This document shows, piece by piece, positions 10,717 through 22,314 of a DNA stretch of 64,000 bases. The DNA is from Dipylidium caninum (lineage: Eukaryota > Platyhelminthes > Cestoda > Cyclophyllidea > Dipylidiidae). How positions within the stretch are numbered: position 1 is the first letter of the stretch; each line of letters starts with the position of its first letter. Below the pieces are notes generated by a model. That model saw only the letters and a list, made by a program, of their open reading frames with translations. It was not told the DNA's origin and did not search any database. The position numbers and the translations under genes are program-made. The DNA is taken from NCBI GenBank assembly GCA_017562135.1, contig QEYB01000701.1, forward strand, positions 1-64,000. The letters are read 5' to 3'.

Positions 10717-10745
10717 TTGTGATGTTTGTCCTTTTTTTGCTTTAG

Positions 10746-10751
10746 AATAAA
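10746..10751 (+). terminator. AATAAA poly(A) signal
   Basis: The hexamer follows the TAA at 10714 by 29 nt. The paralogue at 36540-36545 has the same arrangement, and the flanking CTGTAGTATTTTT is shared. Confidence 0.6.
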
Positions 10752-10929
10752 TTCATGGCAGAAAAGAACGCGTCTGTAGTATTTTTTCATTTCCCGTGCG
10801 CTTCGCTTCGGAGAATGAGAGGCCTCAGCCACATTTACATTCAAAGCGATGCGTTATTCTTCACTCTGGACAGTTCATCGGACACAATTAGGGCTCCTGG
10901 TGGTGATCAGTGGCTGTCCCACAAAGGTT

Positions 10930-13900
10930 CTTCCTTCACCCTCACACCAGGCGCCGGTGTAGGCCTTCTGCTTGGCGGGGTACCTGATGCTCACTAATTC
11001 CGTTTTGACGTCACAAACCGAATTGAAACCTCGAGAATACTTAGGAGAAATTGGTGCCCTCCTCCTGCCTCTCTCCTTGGTGGTTATGCGGGGGACTGAG
11101 AGTGATGCCTAATTTAGTTAGGAGGCAACTTGTATCAGAGCGCAGGTGAGTTCAGCCACACCTTGACATCTCACTGGGAATGTGGAGCACAACCGAGCAG
11201 TCATGTAATTTCGACCAGCTTCTTAGCTACTTCATCTCATCAAGTGAATTTTAGCTCCACTGTTTGTACTAGTATGACGTGCTTTTTTCTTCTTCCAAAG
11301 CTAATAAAATAGGTGTCACGGAAGTACAATCGCAGTGAGCGGTTGCCCTTCTTTGAATGTTGCACGATATTGCTTCTGTTAGGCGACACTGATATTAAAC
11401 GAGTTGTAGCCCCAAATTGTTGTAATTCTAAGAAACCTCCGTCTCTCCCCAGCTCCACCTCGTGACGCTCAATAACTCTCGCAAATCGGTGATACATAAA
11501 TAACACGCCCACTCTCTTAACTCTATGAGGCAAAATTGTGTTTCCAAATGGCAGCTGTTGTCGCCATTTGCCACTCATGAGGCTACAACATTTGTCTGTT
11601 CCTGCAGACATCCTCCCACGAGCATGAGGCCACGGGGGGGGGGGCGCCAATGAGGAGGTGGGTGGATAAGATGCTTCGCTAAGCGCCCTCTCCTGTGCCT
11701 CGACGTCCCGAAGACTCAACTTCACCTCCTCTTCATTAACTCCATACCGCCTAAATGAGTGCGTGGCGATATGGTGAAGGCGTCTACAAGTCCATTGTCA
11801 GCTTTCGAACCTAAATGTTCTGGCATGTCCTCATGTATATGGTGTCGATTGTCATCTCTATTGCACTGGATTAACTGCGACTCACTCTGTATTAATCACC
11901 AACGCTGATTACAATGCAGTGAAAGTCACAGGACCTGTTCAGAGTTCATGTAACGCGTCAGAAACACGATGCGAAGAGGTCGGCCAAGTAAATGTTTTCA
12001 TGCTTGGGGCCACTCTCGCACTTCTCAGTTTGCATGCACAATCAGGTCGGCGTTGTCACCCATACACGGAGGGGAAGAGTTCCTCCGCAATGCCGACTAG
12101 CATCCTCATCCTCATAAGTCCTCAAGCAGCGGTCTCAGTGACACTACGTAGAAGGGACGACTGGGTGACTTGCACGCATCGGCATGAGTGAAAGCTTGCT
12201 TGTTTTGGGTCAAGCTCACAAGTGACTGGACAGAGGTGCATAGCATCACCCGCAACATTTGCGAGCATTCACATTTTCCTTCACAGGCTCTCCCTTGGGC
12301 AGCCTCATAATTATCTCTCATGTCGTCATGCAAGCAAGGACGGCGAGAAGGGCCGAATACCTCGTGATGTCCAGAGGCCTGCCTGCCGGCAGGTGAAAAT
12401 GCACCTAGTTTAGCCCTCACTTGCGCCTGAAGTCATTTTTTCTTGAAGGTTGAAAAGGCATGAATGCAAATCTGTTGTGCAGTCGGTGCTCGGAACAAAC
12501 TTTTCCCCAAAAATTCCACTTCATTTCGGCCCATATTTGGCATGGGAATAAGATTGATATGTGCTTCGTACGTGATGACATGCTTCTGTTGGCGGAATAA
12601 GTGGAGTATGTTAAATATCTCATTTCAAACACGAGACATCGTTTCCTGTGATGGTGAGCAGATGACACGGCTTTCTGTCCGGGCTACTTGTCTCTGTTGA
12701 CATCGCAAATTGCTGCTCAGTTGTTTACCTTCGCTCTCTTAATTTCACCCTCTCCCACGCCGTTTACCTCTACGTCGCTCGAAACTTTACCGCATGTCTT
12801 TGCTAGGCAAGCCACAGAAGCATACGTGTAGGAGGCTCGTTTTTCTTCGATTTCTCATTTAGTCATACTTGCCTGACTCCTCCTTACTCCGTGACAAGAG
12901 CCTCGACACGGCGTGAAACAGAGCTCGATCCACTTAAAACACCAAGTCACTTGACCGAGATCATGGTGTTGATGATGTGAAGAGTGGCTTTTGCCACCTC
13001 CACCTCAGCCAAGCTTCTTTCATGGGAGTAGGTGATCCGTCACAGTGAGTGTGGCCCACACCATGTACCATGCATTGAGCTTGAGGAGCAAGATGCGGGT
13101 GCAGCAAGATTTTGAAAACAAAGAGACAGAGGAAGGCGATCGCCGTCTTCTCACCGCTGCAAACCTCATCGCGGCAGCACCCGTTCGCCAATCACACGAT
13201 TACTTGCCTTATTTAGTGATTAAAGGTATTTTCAATTGTCAGCCACGTAGAGTGGAGATTTCGTGGGCATGTGGCACACACTAACAGCACCGCGTGTAGC
13301 CTCGTACTTCGGGTCAGGTCGGCTCTTCATTTGGTCCCTGTCAATTCAGCTTGCTTGACTTGACTTGACTTGACTGGAGTTAGAAATCAGATCGCCTTCC
13401 TTCCATCGACTCGAGGCCACTTTCCATTCAATTACAAGTTCATCGAGTCCTGCCTCTTCACTCTATGCAAAATAAAACGTATTTTGCGTCGATTTTGGAG
13501 GGGTTCCCTCCCACTCACACAAGTGTACCTACCATTTTTCGCCTGTCTCACTGTGCCTCTTCAGCCATCCCCTTGCCTGATGTTGAACAATGATTTGACT
13601 CACAGTCATCGCCTCCACCCAAGTGGACTCCGTTTAGCGGTTGTCACCTCCTTCCTTACTTCAGTACGTCCACACACTGATATGAGTGTCAACTTCCCGT
13701 GCGTAAAATTCACCACCCTGGGGGCGGCGCGTCCGAGCCACATTTTGCTGCAAGTAACTTCCACCGTCGCATAAGTGCTTAACGCTCTTGTGAAGATGGC
13801 TCTGAACAAAGTGGACAGCGTCCAGGATTGGCGAATTTTAAGCCTACATTAGCCTGGTCAATTTAACGTCTAAAAGCCCAAATTGAACAAAAAGTAACCA

Positions 13901-14740
13901 AGTCTGTGCCTGCTTAACCACTAAGCTTAAAACCTCGCCTATTCTTAGAACTCATCGTGATGTGTCTCATTCTCAAAAACACGCTGCACTGCCAAAGATT
14001 GCCTCTACGTAAACCTTCGTCTCCGTCAAAGTAAAGTGCTCACAAGAAGCGTGGGATGCTTTTACCAGAGTTCACACATAATGAGATGCACAATTTCATT
14101 CGCATTACTTGACGCTCCCGCGTAGTTAGCACTAAGTCACGTCTACCTTCAGCTCTCGGTGCCCATGCCCAGGAGGAGAGGGACCAACTCAGCTCCCATC
14201 GCACTTTTACTGCTCATCTGCAAGATCCATCCATCATCCACCCATTCTCTATTTGCCTCTTGAATGCACTCAATAAACACATTTCTATGCTTGTCGAGAC
14301 GACTGACGTTGAGTCGTCTCAACGGGACATCTCTCCTATGTGAACGACAGCAGTGAACAGACAAAGTTACAGATTGTAAGTGCGACCTATGGCGAGGAAC
14401 ATTGTTGGAAGAGAAGCGCGTTAGTGTTCCCGAAGAGACTGAGGAAAAAAGAAAGAACGCACCGATTCGGAACCAACATTAAAAGGTGAAAATGACTTCT
14501 CTTGAGAGCTCTGCTGCCCAGTACCAAAGGACTTGGAAAATAAGCGAGGAACTTCAAACTCAACGAGGTCAACAGATAGTATGCGTGCAGCCTCCGGGCA
14601 TAAATCAAATGCAAAAATCTGCTTTATGGCTGCACAATTCCTGCCAGCATGGAATTGTGAACGGTGCAACTAATGGGCAACAAGTTGAGTTGGCTGCCTG
14701 AAATGCCCCATAGAAGGTGCGCGAAGCGGGACGAAAAGTC
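10930..14740. other. Region without a supported gene
   Basis: Only scattered open frames of fewer than about 165 codons occur, none with paired splice and poly(A) signals. Contents seen: the tail of the homology with block E (to about 10930), a run of ten G at 11633-11642, and a TTGAC pentamer array at 13354-13375. Confidence 0.5.
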
Positions 14741-14749
14741 CCACACCCT

Positions 14750-15010
14750 TACAACTTCACTGTCGCAGAATGCGTCTGTCATCTATCGTCACTAGTCTTC
14801 TGAGGAAGCAGATACGGCTGCCGGACATCATGGAACAGGAGGCGAGGTGGATCAAAAGGCACCGGTAGATACGAAGACCATTTGAGGCAGCGATTAATGA
14901 TTTCAGCGGGAAGATGCCGCTTCTCACAAGGATCCATCGAGCTACGCGCAGGAGTTCCCGCTCCACCCCTTCATCCTCCTTAACCTGGCCCCCGACTTGG
15001 TATGTCTTTG
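14750..15010 (+). repeat. Family F dispersed repeat
   Basis: A sequence reading QEFPLHPFILLNL at about 14950-14990 is followed by TATGTCTTTGTGCTACGGC, both matching the family core. The 5' part (GCAGAATGCGTCTGTC near 14765) matches 24350 (minus strand) and 32480 (plus strand). Confidence 0.55.
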
Positions 15011-15522
15011 TGCTACGGCAAAGTCTACAAATGACTCGTGGACATGTGTCTGGATGTGGAATAGGAAGAATATAACAAACAACGATTGGCACCCGTCTGT
15101 CAAAAGCTTTCTTCTTTCCCCTTTTCGCCTACTTCAGTGGCTTAAAGGCGATATAAATTATTTCACGGTGGTGCGTGTTTCGGTGAGTAAATCCGAGAGC
15201 ATTTGCGGGTGTCAAGATTACCGACTGACTTGATAGTGAATGAGATGTTTCAGTGCAGCTCCCAGAAAGCAGTTCTATTGGCATCCTCAGCTGCCAAGTT
15301 GGACTGAGGCGAGGAGATGAAAGGATAATTGGCAGCCACCAAAGAAGAAGATGTGGCCGATTAGAGTGAGCACAGGTTGATAAGAAGTCATTGAAGACCC
15401 TGTATCACTCTCCCTTTCCCCTTTTCATCCAGAAGCAACCCTCTGATCGTCTGCATGCGCGTAAAATCTTTAGGCTGCAAAGTTATGGCGCGTAGGTTTC
15501 AGGACTGCAGCCAACTTTCAAA

Positions 15523-15828
15523 ATGTCGAAAAATGAGGATTTTTCACCTGGAATGGGTAGGGGCGGTGGACGAGGTCTGGGTAGAGGAGGTGGAGGTCGA
15601 GTTGGAGTGACGTCGAGTGGATCAACGCGGACGGGGTTGCAACGGTCAAAGTGCCTGAAATGTGCCCATTGTAGTATGGCGTATCTGCTGCTCGTTGACA
15701 GCCTTTCACGCTACACTGGGACGCCTGCTATGCCCACTTCCTGGAAGATGAGCCTGACAGCGATGCAAACCCATGGAGCACGAGAATCTAAGGAACAGGC
15801 GCATAATCGATCCCTCCTCGCAAAGTGA
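15523..15828 (+). CDS. Candidate RGG-box protein ORF (101 aa)
   Basis: The ORF starts at a true ATG with an A at -3 (AAAATGTC). Residues 11-27 form a glycine-arginine segment (GRGGGRGLGRGGGGRVG), as found in RNA-binding RGG proteins, followed by a CLKCAHC motif near residue 39. The C-terminal half looks less protein-like, so the coding part may end at a splice site before it. There is no second copy in the window to test conservation. RNA binding is inferred only from the RGG composition. Confidence 0.3.
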   Translation: MSKNEDFSPGMGRGGGRGLGRGGGGRVGVTSSGSTRTGLQRSKCLKCAHCSMAYLLLVDSLSRYTGTPAMPTSWKMSLTAMQTHGARESKEQAHNRSLLAK

Positions 15829-16089
15829 GGCGATGCTGGGTATGATACGAGTGAGGGTGACAAAATTTGTCCCGACATTTAAAGCCCCCCAAAAAATACC
15901 ACACTGTTTTATGTTACTCATTTCCCATTCAGCAGCACCAATTAGATTGGTCAGTTTTAGGAGTGCCAAAGCGTTGTGAAGAGCAAATGTGCTCGAGAGT
16001 GCTGACTACGGTTGTAAATTGTACTGACGTGTAGTAAATTGCACCAGAATGTTCGTTTCGTCTCGCACAAGTGACCTGGATACCGTCAA

Positions 16090-16500
16090 TTCCACCTCAC
16101 CTCATCTCTAATCATTGCTTCATCTCTTTACTCTGCCTTCTTCTCCCATTCTCTCATCCTCTCATCACCCACCTCCTAACCCACATCGACTCTTACGTCA
16201 TTGCCATCAGTGAATGAATGTAACGTAGAAAGTGACAACAAAATTCCTCGTCCACTACAAGGCCACTTCTCTCGACCACCGTAGGTGGCTCATGCTAATC
16301 CCAATTGACGACTTCCCCACATGTGTTACCTCTTTCTCCACAATAATGTCATCCAAGTCTCCAACTCCCCTACCACTAATGTCTGAATTATTTTCACTGC
16401 CTTCTTCCCTCGTAAGTGGCGAGGTGGCCCGTAACCAGCCCAGTCTCAGCCTGTCCCATCCAACTTCCACTGTGCAAAAAGAAAATTCACGAGAAGACGT
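16090..16500 (+). repeat. Family G repeat, plus copy
   Basis: The copy pairs with the reverse complement of 40390-40720. Shared strings in order are CTTACGTCAnTGCCA, CACCGTAGGTGGCT and TAACCAGCCCA...TCAGCCTGTCC. Similarity is moderate, with gaps. Confidence 0.6.
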
Positions 16501-17599
16501 AGAGCTTCACAGCCAGAATATTTTGCCCAAATGAAGAAGGCCAAGGGGATGCCGGTTGACAGAAAGGGAAGAGTAAATGTGGTATAAGAACTTCATAGTC
16601 TTCTTATTAATCTCTGCGTCATTCGGGCCAATTTTCCTTTCACCTCTCCTGCTTAGTTCAACTTACCAAAATTACTGCTATTAGGAAACTGCTATCGGTA
16701 ATTGTGACATTTGCAAACGTTCTCGGATTCGCTCACCGAGGCACATGCCACCATGAGCCACCGAATTAGAAAAATAAAGCTTTTGTGAGAGGAGCGAAAT
16801 ATATACATGTTTGAAATAAAGGGCAGTCAGAGGGATAGCAACGGTTCATTTGCGGCTACAAAGTGGCAAGAGGCAAGTGGCCTCTTCCGACCCATCTCGA
16901 ACAACCTTGCTAACACATACTATATGTGCTACCAGATATCGCCGAGTAATCCTTCCTTCGGAAAACAAGACAGTGACAAAGCTCATGACGAAAAGGAAGG
17001 CGGAGTGAATTAGAAAGCGAGCACTAAGTCCACAAAACCGTGTCGCTTTGTTCCCTCACGCAAAGCCATGGTAGAATTGCGTCAGCCAAATGAAGTAGGT
17101 GGGCACTTGGCCCTACTGTGGCAACTGTTGCAGTGTTGTGGAGGTTAACATCGAAGGTATGAGTTGTGCGTTGGGTAGAAGCACTATGAAAATGTGAGGC
17201 TACTTACTGGTGTCGTAGTAGTCGGAGCCCACTGCTTGCTCCTCGACCATTTGAAGGGCCTCTTGTTTAGGGTAGTCCACCAAGATGGTCACGGGCTGTT
17301 GTCCTTGTTGTTGTGGCCGTCGGGGTTGCTCTAACTCCTCCTTCTTGTGTGATTAGTAAATTAAGAGTCTTCTTCCAATCAGTCGGGTGGTCCCTCCGCC
17401 TATTCATTGCACAAATGTGTCAAATCTGAAGGCTAGGCGGGGGGAGGGGATGAGGATTGAGAGGTTATTCCACAAAAGAGCCATCCTAGTAATTCTTTCT
17501 ACTAGCACGCCATTGAACTCTAATGGGATGTTCCTCGTCCTCCATCTCCGAGCGCCTGTTGATGGAGTGAAGTAGTAAGAGAAGCGAGTAGTTAGACTA

Positions 17600-17830
17600 A
17601 GCAGGGTATAATGCTTCTCCCATGCGAATGACATATGGAAAAAGAAGCGAGGTTAGGAAGATGATGAGGTGGAATAAGAAGTTCTCTACGTCCTTTGAAA
17701 ATCTTCTGCGGAGCGCGAATGGTCCTTTTATTGAAGTCAAGCTGTCCAGCCGACATCAGCATGCCCTGTCATGACGTCTACATTGCCGATGCACTTACGA
17801 GTCGTGCTTCACTTCGCCCACTTTCACATG
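17600..17830 (-). repeat. Family F dispersed repeat
   Basis: On the minus strand it carries GATGTCGGCTGGACAG, TTTTCAAAGGACGTAGAG and a hydrophobic VENFLFHLIIFL peptide, followed by CCATATGTCATTCGC, in the same order as the other copies. Confidence 0.5.
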
Positions 17831-18479
17831 GAGTTCGGCAGCCGATACAGTCACGTCACTCGACCAATCATCCTTCCCCATTGGGAACGCCTCCGCAGTT
17901 GTGCAACCGTTGTCGTGGTGATAGAGGGTCGAGGGATCAGTGAGTTTAACGAGTTCGGAGGGTGCAGGCCGTGAGTTTAAGGTCGGTGGGTGAGCCCTGG
18001 CATTCTTGAACTGCACGACACATGCAACGGCGAGTTCTGTCAGCGGTTCTATTTCTACTCCTGCCCACCACTCGCCCGCACATTGTCTTCCTCGGTGACT
18101 CGAGATTTTCTTTTCCTCTGCTTTTTTCTGTCACAAGAAGACTTTGTTCCATTAAACTTACTTCTACCTCTTCTTCATCTTCAATCAGCATCTCTTTTCT
18201 GCACCAAAGACTTACCTCGTCACCTCATGGTGAATTGCCTGCGTGAGGTAGTTAAGTCAGAGGAGTCCGCGGAATTAAGTAGAGAAATTAATAGCTTTCG
18301 AGTTGAATTCCCTCGGGGTGAAAATGCTATAAGGACTGCACTAACTGCCTCTCGTGTAGCGAGTGGTGAGTGGATCATTAATCGAGAAGACGTCCTCCGT
18401 TAATAAATCCCATCAACCTGCATCCAGTTCCAGTTGGCCGGTGAGCTCACAGGCGACTGGACTACGCAAAGACGACGAC

Positions 18480-18620
18480 TAATATCTAGTCTGTGCGTTC
18501 GCAAGTGCCTGCTCGTCTGAACCGCTTGAGCTGCAGTCGAACGAAGCTGACGACGTGTGGGCCTATTTAAGGCTCCACCACAAGGCTTTCCTCAAACTCC
18601 CAATGTAGGCATTGCACGCG
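18480..18620 (+). repeat. Family H short repeat
   Basis: The string GAAGCTGACGACGTGTGGGC, followed by CTATTTAAGGCTCCACCACA, matches 25150-25200. A shorter match occurs at 28005-28040 (TACTTAAGTCTCACACGACTTC). Confidence 0.5.
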
Positions 18621-19383
18621 ACGCTCTCCATTCCGTTCCTTCTTAGTGCAATCTATGCTCTTCGGCGCGCAAATTCTAGCTAAAGGGGGGATCGGTGAAG
18701 GAAGCCACTGTGGGGCAGCCAAGGGAGATTAAACTTGCATTCGCCATTCTCTACCCCATCTCTCACTGCCTCAAACAGAAGCCGCGATTTCCCTTTTTTA
18801 AACGACCTTATGAGGACACGAGAGAAGTGTACGTTGCACAAGGTACATTTGTGCAATTCTGCCGCGAAATCAGACAAATTGCCCCTCCTAGTTGAGAATG
18901 GACCCAGGTATGAAGGCATGGACAGAAATGCCGTGATACTCCGCTCTCCGCCCGAGTAGCGAACACTTTCTTTCTGCAATCTTGTCATCATCCTCGATTG
19001 CCTTGCCAGACACTGAAAGTTCACATATCTGTAAGGATATCTGCTGAGAACTGACACGGAATCTGTTCCTAGTCGCATACCTACGTATATGCGAAAACAT
19101 ATTTCATAAGATAGGCTCACTCTCACCCAGAGTCTACGTTTTGGCAAGAACGACACAATTTCACGACTTCGGGACCGCGAAGTGATGGACAGAATGATTG
19201 AATCGATGTGAGGTTAACACTCGTTTCCACCCACCGAAAACGCTCGGTTGCCAAGTTTTCTTTGGATATGATGGCTACTTGATCAGCCCACCTGTCGGTT
19301 GAGGAATCTCGACACACGCGTGCGACTCGGTGCACCTACTGTAAATGGGACGGGGATAAAGCCGCCATGTATTGACGGAGGGC

Positions 19384-19608
19384 ATGTTTGTTGCTGCTTG
19401 CGATGATGCTGCAGATGTTACGGTTGCTGACTCGCCTATCTCGCCTGATCGCAAACTTACTATCTCACCGTCTAACAAAACTCCTCTCGCACCACATCAC
19501 ATTCCTAGACAGCTTTGCCCCATATGGCCTATACTCGTTTTCTTCCTAGGTTTAATCTTACCCAATTTTTTCCTACTCATCTTTGTAGAATCTGACGAAG
19601 TCCACTGA
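19384..19608 (+). CDS. Candidate 74-aa protein with a C-terminal membrane segment
   Basis: An ATG-started ORF has an acidic N-terminus (MFVAACDDAADVTVADSP) and a strongly hydrophobic stretch at about residues 47-69 (WPILVFFLGLILPNFFLLIFV) six residues from the end, as in tail-anchored proteins. There is no copy elsewhere in the window and no nearby poly(A) signal, so chance is possible. Confidence 0.25.
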   Translation: MFVAACDDAADVTVADSPISPDRKLTISPSNKTPLAPHHIPRQLCPIWPILVFFLGLILPNFFLLIFVESDEVH

Positions 19609-20091
19609 CTGGGAGGAATGTAAGCTCGTTTACCAACTTGTTGCTCCACCAAGTTTTGTCGTCATTTCCAACACTTCGCCTAGGAGTGTTTACCTGACAA
19701 TACATCAGAAGGTGGGAAAAGAGCCATTGTCTATCTTTGCGTGTAACATAACGCTATCACCTTCCAGACGAGAAGGAATGAGATTATGGCAGTAGAATGG
19801 ATTTCCTCCCAAATAAAAAGCATGTTTATCATTTTTGCGCATTTTCCTTCATCGATGTTAATGTATATTCTACGACACCCCACATGTGTGAGAAGCTCTC
19901 TTCTAATCTCACGGCTATGAGTCAGAGAGTCTGGATGCTTGACGGCTGGTACACTAGGAGAAGAGCACTCAAATCGGAACGAAGGGTTATGCTTATCAAT
20001 CGGATAGATCAATGCAGGTATCCAACTGATCCCTTTCCCAATCCACTCACCAGGCGACTACTTGTGCGCGAGAATGCATACGTGTGTGTGT

Positions 20092-20107
20092 GTGTGTGTG
20101 TGTGTGC
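20092..20107. repeat. (GT)n microsatellite
   Basis: A run of GT dinucleotides lies between CATAC and GCGCAG. Confidence 0.9.
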
Positions 20108-20651
20108 GCAGGGCGATGGCTCCTCACTCGCTCACCATCGTGGTCAGTGCAGTGAGTGCAGTGGGTGTCGTTCATGCTCTGTTGAGGCACTAGCAAGGCA
20201 GCTAAATGGAATGTCAGCCTGGCGCACTGATGCTATGGGGCCGTAGACGCAGTCTTGCGTGACGGCTAGTCAAAAAGCATTCAACAACCTTTTGTTCTAA
20301 GGAAAACACTCTTTCTGCATCTTTCATTTCAATATAGTGGCATGTGTGACACTTTGCTTCCTCCTTTGTGGAAAAAAATTACTGTGTTGGAAGAATGGTC
20401 AAAGGCCTGGAGCAATGCTTTACCAACACAAACTGACTTAGTTGTCTCTCACTTGCCCGCTATGATTTGACAACTCTCTAACTAATGAGCTTCAACGACA
20501 AAGGTTACAAGTCCACTCAGTAAACTATTTATTCTCCCTTCCAACGAACTCTACGCCACACTCCCACACCTTATTAACTGTCACTCACAGAGGAGATGAA
20601 GATTTATTGTGAAAAACATTTTTGCAAATAGGAAGTATCGAGAATAGGCAA

Positions 20652-20938
20652 TTAAACACTCACAAAGTAAAACACTGTCCCCGAAGAGTACGAATATAAC
20701 TTGTGACTCGTGGCTATGCCTGCCTGTTTGGCTGGAGCAGGAAAGGTAGGAGTCAGCAATGTTTCACCGAAAGCCTCAAGTTGAACATTATGGCGTAGAG
20801 CGGCCTCCATCGGAAGGACTATATTCACGGCCGCAAATGAGTCTATCAACTTATTTCGCGTGTCAGCATTTGTGGCATTCATGTACATCCCACCTTGCTC
20901 AATGTTCCTCGGGTGATGTCCAAAGAGCAGAAAATGCA
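20652..20938 (-). CDS. Candidate 3' exon with AATAAA downstream
   Basis: This open minus-strand frame has no ATG at its start and ends in TAA at 20652. An AATAAA on the minus strand at 20608-20603 lies 44 nt behind the stop. The frame contains GGMYMNATNADTRNKLIDSF and an ending with SYSSGTVFYFVSV. It overlaps the end of the 83-aa ORF in another frame and could be joined to it by splicing at AGCAAG/GTGGGA, although that donor is weak. The left part (20652-20788) lies outside the inverted repeat, while the remainder is shared with arm D. Confidence 0.3.
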
Positions 20939-21130
20939 CACTTTTGAGTGGGAGGGAAAACTTCCACGCCGTCCATCTATTGCATGTAACGAAGCTTTAA
21001 ATGAGTTAGTTTTGCTGATTGAAAGTAGTGGAGAATAGGGCAAATATTTTGACTCGACTGTAAATACTATCGCAAAAACTCTCTTGACGCTGGCAATGGC
21101 GCAACCAAAACGGTCATCCATGCAGGACAT
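20879..21130 (-). CDS. 83-aa ORF, head-to-head partner of the 337-codon ORF (arm C)
   Basis: The ORF starts at ATG 21130 (MSCMDDRFGCAIASVKRVFA) and ends at 20879. Arm D holds the same 83 codons without any indel (35236-35487), with a few amino-acid changes. Part of the sequence (GCCAGCGTCAAGAGAG onward) is recognisable in units A and B near 1640, but there the frame is broken. The last codons may be read past a splice donor, because a second open frame follows at once. The product is unknown. The start lies 170 bp from the ATG of the divergent ORF, so the two may share a promoter. Confidence 0.4.
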   Translation of the reverse strand: MSCMDDRFGCAIASVKRVFAIVFTVESKYLPYSPLLSISKTNSFKASLHAIDGRRGSFPSHSKVCIFCSLDITRGTLSKVGCT

Positions 21131-21300
21131 GGATAAAGCTAACCCTTCCCATGGAATGACATTTTACCCCAACACTTCATTTGTGCAGTGTTTCAGACAG
21201 TTGGCGAAGAAATGACAAGTGGGAAATCGATATTCATAAACACTTGAAGCGTTTGACCTAGGAAATATTGATTGGCGTCTTTAAAACTCATCTTCCGACG
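21131..21300. promoter_or_regulatory. 170-bp space between divergent ORFs (arm C)
   Basis: Both ORFs are read outward from this segment, and arm D has exactly the same spacing (35066-35235). It contains CGATATTCATAAACACTTG, an A/T-rich element near 21230, and TTTGACCTAGGAA, which is also conserved in units A and B. A bidirectional promoter is inferred from position only. Confidence 0.3.
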
Positions 21301-22314
21301 ATGGGCAATGCACGTTCATCCAGGAGCAAGTCTGAATCTCATAGTCGACGCGAGGTTGTCACGTCGCTGTGGCAGAAGTGGAAGCGTCTCCGGAGAAGGA
21401 GGAAGTCTTATAGCGCCGATCCCGAAAACCTCTTCAATCCCCATGACCGGTTAAGGACCAAGGTGCTTGACACATCGGAGGTAAAAATCACCGAAATTGC
21501 ACCTTGCGTTGTCGCCACCAAGGAAACTACTGTGCAAACAGTAGAAAACCCTCGACAAACAAAAGCCTCTCATACCCCCGCCGCAAAAGCCTCTCTCAGC
21601 ATTTCCAGACTGCAAATTGTGACCATCTGGCCACGTGATGATTTCGCCACCGAAAGGTCCGTTCAGGCGGGCAGAAGCACTGAGCGCACAGCCACGCAAA
21701 TGCCAAATGCGAAGAGCTGTGGAAATAGCAGCCATTGCGCCGGCACACAGTGTATGGAATATAAAAATGGTCATGACATATTGGAAGAGAACATTATGAG
21801 GAGTATGCCAACTGAGTCGGAATGCCCTAAAGCAGGTGGGGATTACGTCACGATGATGAGATCTGGTGGGTCACTAGCAGCGCACACAAGCGCTTGCAGA
21901 GCCAGCGTCCCATCGACAGTGGTAGCCAAGAAGGCGTTTGAAAGAAGGCGGAGTGGGGGATTTGCCAGGAGGACAGTTGGCACGGAAAAAGAAGTTGACC
22001 GGATCACATCACCTCCAAAGGTCCGTCACAACTGGGGATGCAGTGCGCCTAAGCGTAGACGCATGGAGGGAAGTGTTGGACCAGTTGGAGGAGGGGAATA
22101 TTCCTTCACCGAGGAAGTGCTAAAGGAAAGAACTGAAGTAATATCAGAAGAGGAGGAGGAGAATTATGACTGGTTGAAATGGCTGAGGCGAGTGACCCAC
22201 GACGAAAATTTGACACCTGAAGAGAAAGATGGAGAACTGGATAAAATTGTTGCTTACCTAGTTGCAAGACGAGAAACGAAGATAAGTTTGACAGAGTGGC
22301 AGTTGAACAATTAA
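21301..22314 (+). CDS. Unknown basic protein, 337 aa, with myristoylation-type N-terminus (arm C)
   Basis: This is the longest ATG-started frame with independent support in the window. The N-terminus MGNARSSRSK fits the M-G-x-x-x-S/T pattern for N-myristoylation. Residues 25-36 are polybasic (QKWKRLRRRRKS), which together with myristate would suit membrane attachment. A PKRRRME motif near residue 250 resembles a nuclear localisation signal. An acidic run EEEEEN near 283 precedes a charged helical C-terminus (LTPEEKDGELDKIVAYLVAR). The upstream in-frame codons lack an ATG, so 21301 is chosen. Four relatives exist: this intact one, a nonsense-truncated one in arm D, and broken ones in units A and B. 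A 3 bp in-frame gap separates C and D, consistent with coding constraint. The family and the function are unknown. Confidence 0.6.
   Translation: MGNARSSRSKSESHSRREVVTSLWQKWKRLRRRRKSYSADPENLFNPHDRLRTKVLDTSEVKITEIAPCVVATKETTVQTVENPRQTKASHTPAAKASLSISRLQIVTIWPRDDFATERSVQAGRSTERTATQMPNAKSCGNSSHCAGTQCMEYKNGHDILEENIMRSMPTESECPKAGGDYVTMMRSGGSLAAHTSACRASVPSTVVAKKAFERRRSGGFARRTVGTEKEVDRITSPPKVRHNWGCSAPKRRRMEGSVGPVGGGEYSFTEEVLKERTEVISEEEEENYDWLKWLRRVTHDENLTPEEKDGELDKIVAYLVARRETKISLTEWQLNN

Noticed and set aside
11240..11725. Minus-strand open frame of 161 codons
   Set aside because: It crosses a poly-G run (11633-11642), has no paralogue and no splice or poly(A) support.
18680..19156. Minus-strand open frame of 158 codons
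   Set aside because: It starts at GTG, lacks other signals, and has no paralogue in the window.
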